Notes under the pieces: generated by a model
Seen by the model: the letters and a program-made list of their open reading frames with translations, nothing else
Told to the model about the DNA's origin: nothing
Databases searched by the model: none
NCBI GenBank assembly: GCA_945919455.1
Contig: CAMEJH010000011.1
Location: 1 to 32,741 of the forward strand
Direction: 5' to 3'
DNA from: an uncultured Clostridium sp.
GTDB lineage: Bacteria > Bacillota > Clostridia > TANB77 > CAG-508
Length of the DNA stretch: 32,741 nt
In this document: one piece after another, positions 26,165 to 32,741 of the stretch
How positions within the stretch are numbered: the stretch's first letter is position 1
Layout: the number at the start of each line of letters is the position of its first letter
Translations under genes and position numbers: made by a program

Positions 26165-26563
26165 TTATTTTAATATTTTTTTTAATAGTGCTTCTTGTAA
26201 CACCTGTGAAAAGTTTATTCCTATTTTTTCAGCTCTTGCATTTAACCAGTTAGGTATTGATAATGTCTTTTTTACTGATTTTTTATTTTGATATTGTTCT
26301 GTATATTGACTTATATCTAATAACAATAAGTTTTTAAATCCATTTTCACTTTCTAATTTGATGTCTTTCATATCACTTGGAGATGGTATTTCTTCATTAT
26401 CTTCTATTGCTGTTAATATCCATCCTAATGCTGCATCTTGTGCCATTTCTAATGCTTCTTCTAATGTATCTCCTTGTGTACAGCATCCCAATAAATCCGG
26501 AATATCTACACTATAACCTCCATCATCTTCTTTATAAAAACATGCTGGATAAACTAATTTCAT
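26165..26563 (-). CDS. hicB: HicB-family antitoxin
   Basis: The 132-residue protein has the degenerate RNase H-like HicB domain at its N-terminus (about 1-70; YPACFYKEDDGGYSVDIPDLLGCCTQGDTLEEALEMAQDA). A ribbon-helix-helix DNA-binding end follows (about 95-130; KKTLSIPNWLNARAEKIGINFSQVLQEAL). The family protein binds and blocks HicA and represses the hicAB promoter; a palindrome between the boxes of that promoter fits this. The ATG at 26563 follows AGGTGT and lies 2 bases after the hicA stop, which suggests translational coupling. A GTG at 26572 overlaps hicA and is less likely. Confidence 0.93.
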   Translation of the reverse strand: MKLVYPACFYKEDDGGYSVDIPDLLGCCTQGDTLEEALEMAQDAALGWILTAIEDNEEIPSPSDMKDIKLESENGFKNLLLLDISQYTEQYQNKKSVKKTLSIPNWLNARAEKIGINFSQVLQEALLKKILK

Positions 26564-26565
26564 TT

Positions 26566-26766
26566 TTAACACCTATTACCTGTTCTATTTATTTGCGCTT
26601 GCTTATAAATAGATTCTAAGGTTCCTTTCTTTAATTCTTTATTATGTCTTGGAATTGTCACTTTTCCTGATTTAGTATTATGTTTATATTGATGATGAGA
26701 ACCTATAGTTTTATATAAGTACCAACCATCTTTTTTTAGAATTTTTTCTATTTCTTTAAATGTCAC
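26566..26766 (-). CDS. hicA: HicA-family mRNA interferase toxin
   Basis: The 66-residue protein has a double-stranded RNA-binding-like fold. FKEIEKILKKDGWYLYKTIGSHHQYKH carries the family's catalytic His in G-S-H (residue 24), and KVTIPRHNKELKKGTLESIYKQA completes the core. HicA cuts mRNA independently of ribosomes and stops growth unless HicB binds it. The toxin is encoded first, as is usual for hicAB. The start is GTG at 26766, with AAGGAGG only 4 bases upstream. The pair is inserted between secY and adk, inside what is normally one continuous spc operon. Confidence 0.93.
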   Translation of the reverse strand: MTFKEIEKILKKDGWYLYKTIGSHHQYKHNTKSGKVTIPRHNKELKKGTLESIYKQAQINRTGNRC

Positions 26767-26777
26767 TTTACCTCCTT

Positions 26778-26806
26778 ATTATATCACGTATTATACGTAC
26801 TGTAAA
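26778..26806 (-). promoter_or_regulatory. hicAB promoter with palindromic operator
   Basis: Minus-strand TTTACA (26801-26806) and TATAAT (26778-26783) have a 17-base spacer. Within the spacer is the perfect palindrome ACGTA-TTA-TACGT (26786-26798), placed to block polymerase when bound. The ribbon-helix-helix domain of HicB is the likely ligand. The -10 box directly abuts the hicA ribosome site. Confidence 0.75.
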
Positions 26807-26861
26807 TATTTTATAGAATTTTTTTAAAATTTGAAATAATATTTTTGAAATTAAATTTTTT

Positions 26862-26902
26862 ATAAAAAAAGGGAAGTATTTCAGATAAAAACCATACTCC
26901 CC
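26862..26902 (-). terminator. secY terminator
   Basis: On the minus strand GGGGAGTAT (26902-26894) pairs with ATACTTCCC (26879-26871) with one wobble; a run of seven T follows. It begins 13 bases after the secY stop codon. It would end the spc transcript before hicA. Confidence 0.75.
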
Positions 26903-26914
26903 CTATTAAACTTT

Positions 26915-28231
26915 TTATTCTAAGAATCCTTTATAGTGTCTCATTACTAATTGAGATTCTAATTGTTGTACTGTTTCAAGTGCAACACCTACAACGATTA
27001 ATATTGAAGTTCCACCAAAAGAAACATTCAAGCTTGTAAATCTTAATAACATTGGAAGTATTGCTATTATTGATAAGAATAAACCTCCAAATATAGTTAA
27101 TTTTGTTATTATAGATGATAAATAATCTGTTGTTGGTTTTCCAGCTCTAATTCCTGGTATAAATCCACCATTTTTCTTAATATTATTTGATACTTCTGCT
27201 GGATTAAATGTAGCATAAGTATAGAAAAATGTGAATCCCATTATTAATAGTAAATATACTATTGCGTTTGCTAATGAATATCCCCATCCAACACTTGAAG
27301 ATGATGTTGCAAGAGAAAATTTATATACTCCTGACCAAAATCCTGTTAATGTTGAAGGATCTTTTACAAACATTGATATTATCATTGCTGGAAATGTCAT
27401 AAATGATGAAGCAAAGATTACTGGCATAACACCTGCCATTGCAAGTTTAAGTGGTATGTGTGTGCTTTGTGCTCCAACCATTTTTCTTCCTACAACTTTT
27501 TTAGAATATTGTACAGGTACTCTTCTTTCAGCTTGTTGTACAAATACAACACCTGCTACTAATAATAGTGCTCCTAATACAATTCCTATTGCAGTTATTA
27601 ACCCTACTGTACTAAATCCAGATGATGTAAATATTAGATTCCATATAGTTGTTAGACCTGATGGTAATCCTGATATAATACCTATAAATATTATTATTGA
27701 TATACCATTTCCTATTCCTTTACTTGTGATCTGTTCTCCTAACCACATAAGTAAAGCTGTTCCTGCAACTAATGATGCTACTATTAGACATCCTGTTAGC
27801 CATCCTGGATTAATAAATACTCCTGATTTTTGATAAGATAAATAGATACCTATAGCTTCTACAAAAGATAAAACTATTGTAATTATCTTTGTATATCTAT
27901 TCATCACTCTTCTTCCTTCTTCTCCACCTTCTTTAGCCATTCTTTCTAATGAAGGTATTACCATAGCCAATAATTGAACAACAATTGATGCTGTTATATA
28001 TGGGCTTATTGACATAGCAAATATTGAGAATCTTGAGAAAGCTCCTCCTGAAATTATGTCTATAAATCCTGAAATTCCATTTGTAGACATAGCTTCATTT
28101 AATACTATAGTATTTACACCTGGTACTGTAATATAGCATCCTAATCTAAATAATACTATTAGTACTAGAGTGTATAAAAGTCTTTTTCTTACATCCGGTG
28201 TTTTTAAAGCGTTTTTTATTGTTTTAAACAA
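26915..28231 (-). CDS. secY: Protein translocase subunit SecY
   Basis: The 438-residue protein is the membrane channel of the Sec translocon, with ten predicted transmembrane helices. It starts FKTIKNALKTPDVRKRLLYTLVLIVLFRLGCYITVPG. The plug region (IDIISGGAFSRFSIFAMSISPYITASIVVQLL), the basic C5 loop (QQAERRVPVQYSKKVVGRKMVG) and IPGIRAGKPTTDYLS are recognisable. The start is TTG at 28231, directly after the rplO TAG, with GAGGTGAT inside the last rplO codons; the two are probably translationally coupled. A terminator follows it. Confidence 0.97.
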   Translation of the reverse strand: MFKTIKNALKTPDVRKRLLYTLVLIVLFRLGCYITVPGVNTIVLNEAMSTNGISGFIDIISGGAFSRFSIFAMSISPYITASIVVQLLAMVIPSLERMAKEGGEEGRRVMNRYTKIITIVLSFVEAIGIYLSYQKSGVFINPGWLTGCLIVASLVAGTALLMWLGEQITSKGIGNGISIIIFIGIISGLPSGLTTIWNLIFTSSGFSTVGLITAIGIVLGALLLVAGVVFVQQAERRVPVQYSKKVVGRKMVGAQSTHIPLKLAMAGVMPVIFASSFMTFPAMIISMFVKDPSTLTGFWSGVYKFSLATSSSSVGWGYSLANAIVYLLLIMGFTFFYTYATFNPAEVSNNIKKNGGFIPGIRAGKPTTDYLSSIITKLTIFGGLFLSIIAILPMLLRFTSLNVSFGGTSILIVVGVALETVQQLESQLVMRHYKGFLE

Positions 28232-28666
28232 CTAAATCACCTCTGCCTTTCCGCCTAGGGCTTCAATTTTTTCCTTAGCAGTAGCAGTAAATCTGTTAGC
28301 TTTAACATTTAGTTTTTTCTCTAATTTTCCTGTTGCTAAAACTACTATTCCATCATTTATTTTTCCGATTATTCCTTCTTCTACTAAGCTTTCTGCTGTT
28401 ACATCTGTTGATTTTGATTTATTTAACATTGTTAATGTTACTTCTGTATAGTTCTTAGCATGGATATTTGTAAATCCTCTTTTTGGTAATCTTCTATATA
28501 ATGGTGTTTGACCACCTTCAAATCCTCTTCTAACTCCTCCACCAGATCTTGCTTTTTGTCCTTTATGACCTTTTCCTGATGTTTTTCCTGTTCCAGAACC
28601 AATACCACGTCCAACTCTTTTTCTGTCTTGTTTCTCAACAGCTGGTTTTAATTCTCCTAATTTCAT
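28232..28666 (-). CDS. rplO: Ribosomal protein L15
   Basis: The 144-residue protein is a late large-subunit assembly protein. The N-terminus MKLGELKPA leads to the long basic glycine-rich extension ([51 protein letters not shown]). The C-terminal domain holds [31 protein letters not shown]. The ATG at 28666 follows AAGGAGGTGC; earlier in-frame starts lie in the upstream repeat and are rejected. rpmD, which normally precedes rplO, is absent. Confidence 0.97.
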   Translation of the reverse strand: MKLGELKPAVEKQDRKRVGRGIGSGTGKTSGKGHKGQKARSGGGVRRGFEGGQTPLYRRLPKRGFTNIHAKNYTEVTLTMLNKSKSTDVTAESLVEEGIIGKINDGIVVLATGKLEKKLNVKANRFTATAKEKIEALGGKAEVI

Positions 28667-28689
28667 TTTTTGCACCTCCTTGGTTAATG

Positions 28690-28767
28690 ACATGGGATAC
28701 ACCTTTCCCTTCTGCATTTCCACTCAGATAAGATATGTTCCCTATCCTTATGAATTGGTGATTACCC
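28690..28767 (-). repeat. Intergenic hairpin repeat, copy 3 (rpsE-rplO gap)
   Basis: This is a diverged full-length member. GGGATACACCTT (28694-28705) and AAGATATGTTCCC (28730-28742) form the stem with mismatches. The tail TATGAATTGGTGATTACC follows at 28749-28766. It occupies the place where rpmD (L30) normally stands and ends about 20 bases before the rplO start. Confidence 0.75.
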
Positions 28768-28800
28768 TGCATTTAATTTTTTGTAAATTTAAACATTTGC

Positions 28801-29292
28801 TTACATTATTTCTTCTACTTTTTTATTTCTTTTTTTAGCTACTTGTTCAATAGTTCTCATACTTTTTAAACCTTCGATAGTTGCATATACAACATTTCTT
28901 GGATTGTTTGTTCCAATAACTTTTGTACGTATATCTTTATATCCTGCAAGTTCTAGTACTGGTCTTACACTTCCTCCTGCTATAAGTCCTGTACCAACAG
29001 CAGCTGGTTTTAACATAACTTTTGCACTACCAAATTGTCCTATAAATTCATGAGGTACTGTTGTTCCAACTATTGGAACTTCTACTAAATTCTTTTTAGC
29101 TTCTTGAATAGCTTTCTTTATAGCATCTGGTACTTCAGCAGCTTTACCATTTCCAATTCCTACATGTCCTGCACCATCTCCAACGATTACTACAGCACTG
29201 AATCTAAATGTTCTACCACCTTTTACAACCTTTGCTACTCTATTTATAGCTACTACTTTTTCTTTTAATTCTGGCATTTTATTTTCTTCCAT
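28801..29292 (-). CDS. rpsE: Ribosomal protein S5
   Basis: The 163-residue protein is a small-subunit body protein that helps decoding fidelity. The N-terminal double-stranded RNA-binding-like part has [39 protein letters not shown]. The C-terminal part has [25 protein letters not shown] and [13 protein letters not shown]. The ATG at 29292 overlaps the rplR stop by one base (TAATG), a coupled arrangement; an internal ATG at 29277 is an alternative. Confidence 0.97.
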   Translation of the reverse strand: MEENKMPELKEKVVAINRVAKVVKGGRTFRFSAVVIVGDGAGHVGIGNGKAAEVPDAIKKAIQEAKKNLVEVPIVGTTVPHEFIGQFGSAKVMLKPAAVGTGLIAGGSVRPVLELAGYKDIRTKVIGTNNPRNVVYATIEGLKSMRTIEQVAKKRNKKVEEIM

Positions 29293-29651
29293 TAGAATTC
29301 TAAGCCTCCTTCTCTTGCGGCTTCAGCTAATTCTTTTACAACTCCGTGATATATATATCCACTACGGTCATATACTACTGTTTTTATATTTTTGGCAGTA
29401 GCTCTTTTAGCTATTAAAGCTCCAACTTCTTTAGCTGCTTCTATATTAGATTTTTTTGTTTTCACTTCTTTATCTAATGTTGAAGCTGCAACTAATGTAT
29501 TTCCTGCAACATCATCTATAATTTGTGCATATAAATTTGAATTGCTTCTGTATACACATAATCTTGGTCTTTCTGCTGTTCCAGATACTTTAGTTCTAAC
29601 TCTAGCATGTCTTCTTGTTCTTTCTAATTTTCTATCTGTTTTACTAACCAT
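29292..29651 (-). CDS. rplR: Ribosomal protein L18
   Basis: The 119-residue protein binds 5S rRNA together with L5. The basic N-terminus [41 protein letters not shown] and the C-terminus [22 protein letters not shown] are family-typical. The ATG follows AAAGGAG. Its stop codon overlaps the rpsE start. The next gene upstream, rplF, ends 18 bases before it. Confidence 0.97.
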   Translation of the reverse strand: MVSKTDRKLERTRRHARVRTKVSGTAERPRLCVYRSNSNLYAQIIDDVAGNTLVAASTLDKEVKTKKSNIEAAKEVGALIAKRATAKNIKTVVYDRSGYIYHGVVKELAEAAREGGLEF

Positions 29652-29669
29652 TTTTAACTCCTTTCCGAA

Positions 29670-30206
29670 TTATTTACCTGTTTTTCCTTCTTTACGTCTA
29701 ATAACTTCTTCAGCATATTTAATACCTTTACCTCTATATACTTCAGGTGGTCTTTTTGTTCTGATATTAGCTGCTGTTTGACCAACTAATTCTTTGTCAA
29801 TTCCTTTTACTATAATAGTATTTGGATTTGGAACATCAAATGAAATTCCTGCTGGTGCTTCGAATATTACTGGATGAGAATATCCTAATGTTAGATTTAA
29901 GTTGTTTCCTTGTTTTGCAACTCTGTAACCTACACCATTTATTTGTAATTCTCTTGTAAATTCTTTTTCAACACCATTTATCATATTATTTATTAAAGTT
30001 CTTGTTAAACCATGTAAGCTTCTATTTAAAGCCTCATCATTTGGTCTTGTAACTTTAATAGTATTATTTTCTAATGATACAGAAATATTTTTATGTATTT
30101 CTTTTTCTAATGAACCTTTAGGTCCTTTTACAGTTATTTTTTGTCCATCAATTTTTACTTCAACGCCTGCTGGTACTGTAATAGGTTTATTTCCTATTCT
30201 TGACAT
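29670..30206 (-). CDS. rplF: Ribosomal protein L6
   Basis: The 178-residue protein has two tandem L6 folds near the factor-binding site. It begins [21 protein letters not shown]. The second domain carries [20 protein letters not shown] and the C-terminal [20 protein letters not shown]. Length is normal. The ATG follows AAGGAGGGAAAA. A shortened hairpin repeat lies just before that site. Confidence 0.97.
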   Translation of the reverse strand: MSRIGNKPITVPAGVEVKIDGQKITVKGPKGSLEKEIHKNISVSLENNTIKVTRPNDEALNRSLHGLTRTLINNMINGVEKEFTRELQINGVGYRVAKQGNNLNLTLGYSHPVIFEAPAGISFDVPNPNTIIVKGIDKELVGQTAANIRTKRPPEVYRGKGIKYAEEVIRRKEGKTGK

Positions 30207-30225
30207 TTTGTTTTCCCTCCTTCTT

Positions 30226-30262
30226 GGACAAGGGACAGATTATTGTTTAGTCAACGCCCCTT
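30226..30262 (-). repeat. Intergenic hairpin repeat, decayed copy (rpsH-rplF gap)
   Basis: The 12-mer GGACAAGGGACA (30226-30237) is identical to the same edge of copy 4 at 30703-30714. The rest is lost except for a short partner region ending GCCCCTT (30256-30262). It looks like an internally deleted or eroded member of the family. Confidence 0.5.
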
Positions 30263-30281
30263 ATTTAATTTTCTATATTAA

Positions 30282-30680
30282 TTACCATATATAAGCTAAA
30301 ACTTCTCCACCAATTCCTGCTTCTCTTGCTTCTTTGTCTGTTTTTAGACCTTGTGATGTAGAAATTATTGCTATTCCTAAACCATTTAGTACTTTTGGTA
30401 ATTCTTCTTTATTTGCATATACTCTTAATCCTGGTTTACTAATTCTTTTTATTCCATCAATAACTCTTGTTCCTTTTTCATCATATTTTAGAGTTATTCT
30501 TATGATTCCTTGATTTTCATTGCTTATTAATTCAAATGATTTGATATATCCTTCTTTAAATAAAATTTCAGCTATTGCTGTTTTCATTTTAGAAGCTGGT
30601 ACATCTACTGTTTTATGTTTAGCACTGTTAGCATTTCTTATTCTTGTTAACATATCTGCTATTGGATCTGTAGTATTCAC
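30282..30680 (-). CDS. rpsH: Ribosomal protein S8
   Basis: The 132-residue protein is a primary 16S rRNA binder in the small-subunit body and the spc-operon repressor in E. coli. [21 protein letters not shown] at the N-terminus and the C-terminal [26 protein letters not shown] are diagnostic. The start codon is GTG at 30680, with AAAGGAGGAAA 8 bases upstream. A full-length hairpin repeat (copy 4) lies directly before its ribosome site. Confidence 0.97.
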   Translation of the reverse strand: MNTTDPIADMLTRIRNANSAKHKTVDVPASKMKTAIAEILFKEGYIKSFELISNENQGIIRITLKYDEKGTRVIDGIKRISKPGLRVYANKEELPKVLNGLGIAIISTSQGLKTDKEAREAGIGGEVLAYIW

Positions 30681-30703
30681 TTAACTTTCCTCCTTTTCTA
30701 TCG

Positions 30704-30783
30704 GACAAGGGACACACCTTTACCTTTTGTCTGTCCACTCAGATAAGGTATGTCCCTTACCCATATGAACTAGTGATTTCCCC
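30704..30783 (-). repeat. Intergenic hairpin repeat, copy 4 (rpsN-rpsH gap)
   Basis: This is a full-length member. GGGACACACCTT (30709-30720) and AAGGTATGTCCC (30745-30756) form the stem, with a C-G pair where copies 1 and 2 have T-A. The tail ATATGAACTAGTGATTTCC follows at 30762-30780. Confidence 0.85.
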
Positions 30784-30815
30784 TTAATCACAATTTTTTA
30801 TTTATAATTTTGCTC

Positions 30816-31001
30816 TTACCAACTTGCTTTTTTTACACCTGGAATTTCACCCTTGTGTGCTAATTCTCTGAAACATACACGGCAAATTCCATATTTTCTA
30901 ATGTAAGCATGTGGTCTACCACAAATTTTGCATCTATTGTATACTCTTGTTTTGTATTTTTGTGGTCTAGCTTGTTTTACTTTCATAGATTTTTTAGCCA
31001 T
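30816..31001 (-). CDS. rpsN: Ribosomal protein S14, zinc type (S14Z)
   Basis: The 61-residue short form has Cys24, Cys27, Cys40 and Cys43 in [25 protein letters not shown], the zinc-binding type found in Gram-positives and also annotated rpsZ or rpsN1. It lies in the small-subunit head. The ATG follows AAGGAGGAGAA. It stands between rplE and rpsH as expected. Confidence 0.97.
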   Translation of the reverse strand: MAKKSMKVKQARPQKYKTRVYNRCKICGRPHAYIRKYGICRVCFRELAHKGEIPGVKKASW

Positions 31002-31020
31002 TATTTTTCTCCTCCTTAAA

Positions 31021-31560
31021 TTATGCTTTGAAAGGCATTCCTAATAATCTTAATAGCTCTTTTGCCTCTTCGTCTGTTTCAGCAGTTGTTACAAATATGA
31101 TATCCATACCTCTTAATTTATCTACTTTATCATATTCGATTTCTGGGAATATTAATTGTTCTTTAATACCCATAGAGTAGTTTCCTCTTCCATCGAAAGA
31201 ATTTTCAGAAACACCTCTAAAATCTCTTACTCTTGGTAATGCTACATTGAATAGCTTGTAAGCAAAGTCATACATTTTATCTGATCTTAATGTTACTTTG
31301 CATCCAACGTTAGCTCCTTCTCTTAATTTAAATGCTGCAATTGATTTTTTTGCTTTTGTTATCATAGGTTTTTGACCTGTGATTTGTGTTAAATCATTTA
31401 CTGCATTTTCTAATGATTTAGGATTTTCTTTAGTATCTCCTAAACCTATATTTATAACTATTTTTTCAAGTTTTGGAACTTGCATAGTTGATTTATATTG
31501 AAATTTTTTCATTAATGCTGGAATTACTTCTTTTACATATTGTTCTCTTAATTTTTCCAT
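31021..31560 (-). CDS. rplE: Ribosomal protein L5
   Basis: The 179-residue protein binds 5S rRNA and forms the central protuberance contact with the P-site tRNA. Recognisable parts are [79 protein letters not shown] and the C-terminal LLGMPFKA. The ATG follows AAAGGAGGATT. Length is exactly typical. Confidence 0.98.
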   Translation of the reverse strand: MEKLREQYVKEVIPALMKKFQYKSTMQVPKLEKIVINIGLGDTKENPKSLENAVNDLTQITGQKPMITKAKKSIAAFKLREGANVGCKVTLRSDKMYDFAYKLFNVALPRVRDFRGVSENSFDGRGNYSMGIKEQLIFPEIEYDKVDKLRGMDIIFVTTAETDEEAKELLRLLGMPFKA

Positions 31561-31582
31561 GTTTAGTTAATCCTCCTTTCTA

Positions 31583-31891
31583 CTATTTGATTTTAGCTCC
31601 ACATTTTTTACAAATACGAACTTTTTTATCTTCTTCTATTTTATATTCTACTCTAGTAGATTTTCCACATTTTGGACATACTACATTTACTTTTGAACTG
31701 TCTATAGCACATTCAACTGGAATTATTCCACCTTCTTCACCTTGTTTTCTAGGTTTGATGTGTTTTTTTCTAACATTTACACCTTTTACAACTACTTTTG
31801 AGTCTTTTGGTATAACTTCTAATACTTCTCCAGTTTTGCCTTTATCATTTCCAGCTAAAACTTGAACTGTATCTCCTTTTTTTATTCTCAT
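31583..31891 (-). CDS. rplX: Ribosomal protein L24 with C-terminal zinc ribbon
   Basis: The 102-residue assembly-initiator protein of the large subunit starts with a KOW motif (IKKGDTVQVLAGNDKGKTGEVL). HIKPRKQGEEGGII follows. The C-terminal CPKC...CKKC has Cys72, Cys75, Cys94 and Cys97 and should hold zinc, a form frequent in clostridia. The ATG follows AAGGAGGTTAAA. Confidence 0.97.
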   Translation of the reverse strand: MRIKKGDTVQVLAGNDKGKTGEVLEVIPKDSKVVVKGVNVRKKHIKPRKQGEEGGIIPVECAIDSSKVNVVCPKCGKSTRVEYKIEEDKKVRICKKCGAKIK

Positions 31892-31915
31892 TGAGTTTAA
31901 CCTCCTTCTTTATTT

Positions 31916-32284
31916 TTATAGTACCTCTGGTGCTAATGATAATATTTTCATATAATCCTTTTCTCTTAATTCTCTTGCAACTGGGCCAAATATACGAGTT
32001 CCTTTTGGTGTTTTATCTTCTTTTATGATAACAGCTGCATTTTCGTCAAATTTTACATAAGATCCATCTGCTCTTCTTAATCCTTGTTTACTTCTTACGA
32101 TAACAGCTTTAACAACGTCACCTTTTTTTACAACGCCACCTGGTGTTGCTGTTTTAACAGAGGCAACTATAACATCACCAATATTAGCTGTTTTCATAAA
32201 TGATCCACCTAAACATCTGATACACATAATTTCTTTAGCTCCAGTGTTGTCAGCAACTTTTAATATTGTTTGTTGTTGTATCAT
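31916..32284 (-). CDS. rplN: Ribosomal protein L14
   Basis: The 122-residue protein is at the subunit interface near the factor-binding site. It begins [27 protein letters not shown] and ends [16 protein letters not shown], both family-typical, with the [17 protein letters not shown] centre. The ATG follows AAGGAGGAAAAT. It starts 3 bases after the rpsQ stop. Confidence 0.98.
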   Translation of the reverse strand: MIQQQTILKVADNTGAKEIMCIRCLGGSFMKTANIGDVIVASVKTATPGGVVKKGDVVKAVIVRSKQGLRRADGSYVKFDENAAVIIKEDKTPKGTRIFGPVARELREKDYMKILSLAPEVL

Positions 32285-32287
32285 GAT

Positions 32288-32545
32288 CTATTTTCCTCCT
32301 TTTTCAAGAATCTCAACTACTCTCCATCTCTTGTCTTTAGAAAGTGGTCTTGTTTCCATTACTTTTACTTTATCTCCTATTTCACAGTTATTTTCTTCAT
32401 CATGAGCTTTTAGTTTATATGTTCTTTTAACTGTTTTTCCATACATTTTATGGCTTACGCTTGTTTCTACTGAAACAACTACTGTTTTATCCATTTTGTC
32501 AGATGTAACAGTTCCAACCATAACTTTACGAAGATTTCTTTCCAT
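32288..32545 (-). CDS. rpsQ: Ribosomal protein S17
   Basis: The 85-residue OB-fold primary 16S rRNA binder shows [23 protein letters not shown], the [19 protein letters not shown] region and [25 protein letters not shown]. The ATG follows AAGGAGGATT, and rpmC ends 14 bases upstream of it. Confidence 0.98.
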   Translation of the reverse strand: MERNLRKVMVGTVTSDKMDKTVVVSVETSVSHKMYGKTVKRTYKLKAHDEENNCEIGDKVKVMETRPLSKDKRWRVVEILEKGGK

Positions 32546-32559
32546 AATAATCCTCCTTT

Positions 32560-32741
32560 TTAAGCTTTTTGTTCTGCGATCTTTCTTTCTGTTAATACAG
32601 TGTTTATTTTAGCTATATCTTTTTTAACCTCTTTAATTTTCATTGGGTTATCTAATCCGTTTGTAGCTAAACTAAATTTTAATTTAAATAATTCTGTTTT
32701 TAGTTCACCTAATTCTTTTTCTAATTCTGGTGAAGACATTT
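32560..32741 (-). CDS. rpmC: Ribosomal protein L29, 5' end beyond the window
   Basis: The minus-strand frame read from the window edge gives about 60 residues. It contains [43 protein letters not shown] and ends in AEQKA before TAA at 32560-32562. This is the L29 helical hairpin, a large-subunit protein beside the exit tunnel. The Met at the edge aligns with the interior of the family's N-terminus, so the true start is probably a few codons beyond position 32741. Confidence 0.93.
   Translation of the reverse strand, partial: MSSPELEKELGELKTELFKLKFSLATNGLDNPMKIKEVKKDIAKINTVLTERKIAEQKA

Noticed and set aside
27231..27833. 200-codon plus-strand frame opposite secY
   Set aside because: Antisense shadow of secY with no ribosome site or recognisable domain.
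28439..28638. Second frame inside rplO (66 codons)
   Set aside because: Same-strand shadow in the basic N-terminal region of L15 with no ribosome site.
22869..30783. Hairpin repeats as CRISPR repeats or small genes
   Set aside because: Copies are kilobases apart, lie between genes, contain stop codons and have no spacer structure or nearby cas genes.

Overview
The window is very AT-rich chromosomal DNA from a low-GC Gram-positive bacterium, most likely an uncultured gut-type member of the Clostridia. Supporting signs are strong AGGAGG ribosome sites before nearly every gene, TTGACA/TATAAT-type promoters, an S-box (SAM-I) riboswitch before metK, zinc-binding forms of S4, S14, L24, L36 and adenylate kinase, and a prepilin-like surface protein of a type common in these lineages. 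The genus cannot be named from sequence alone.

Left part (1-19370), accessory and housekeeping genes. asnS is the only plus-strand gene. It converges on a pilin-like PKD/LRR surface protein across a perfect 36-nt bidirectional terminator. Then, all on the minus strand, come a Schlafen-type AlbA_2/GHKL regulator, an 8-kb cyclic beta-1,2-glucan synthase-like gene, a coiled-coil protein built of 21-bp repeats, the RecD2 helicase, an Rpn-type nuclease, a DUF2207 membrane protein and a small GT-A-like membrane protein. Most are probably separate transcription units, with individual promoters or terminators visible.

Middle (19374-20701): metK under a SAM-I riboswitch that begins 18 nt after the rplQ stop codon. 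An 89-nt inverted-repeat element lies behind metK.

Right part (20679-32741), the S10-spc-alpha ribosomal cluster, read right to left: rpmC (cut by the edge), rpsQ, rplN, rplX, rplE, rpsN, rpsH, rplF, rplR, rpsE, rplO, secY, [hicA-hicB], adk, map, infA, rpmJ, rpsM, rpsK, rpsD, rpoA, rplQ. The order is classical with three departures. rpmD (L30) is missing from between rpsE and rplO. A HicAB toxin-antitoxin cassette, with its own promoter, palindromic operator and an upstream terminator, sits between secY and adk. A family of about 80-nt hairpin repeats occupies five intergenic gaps, always in the same orientation and upstream of a ribosome site. New promoters before adk (TTGACA-17-TAAAAT) and at the end of map (TTGACA-17-TATAAT, full consensus) suggest that transcription restarts after the hicAB interruption.

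The most novel-looking features are the intergenic hairpin family, whose stems show a compensatory base change and a wobble pair that exists only in the mRNA strand, and the toxin-antitoxin pair embedded in the spc operon. No gap between genes exceeds 300 bases.
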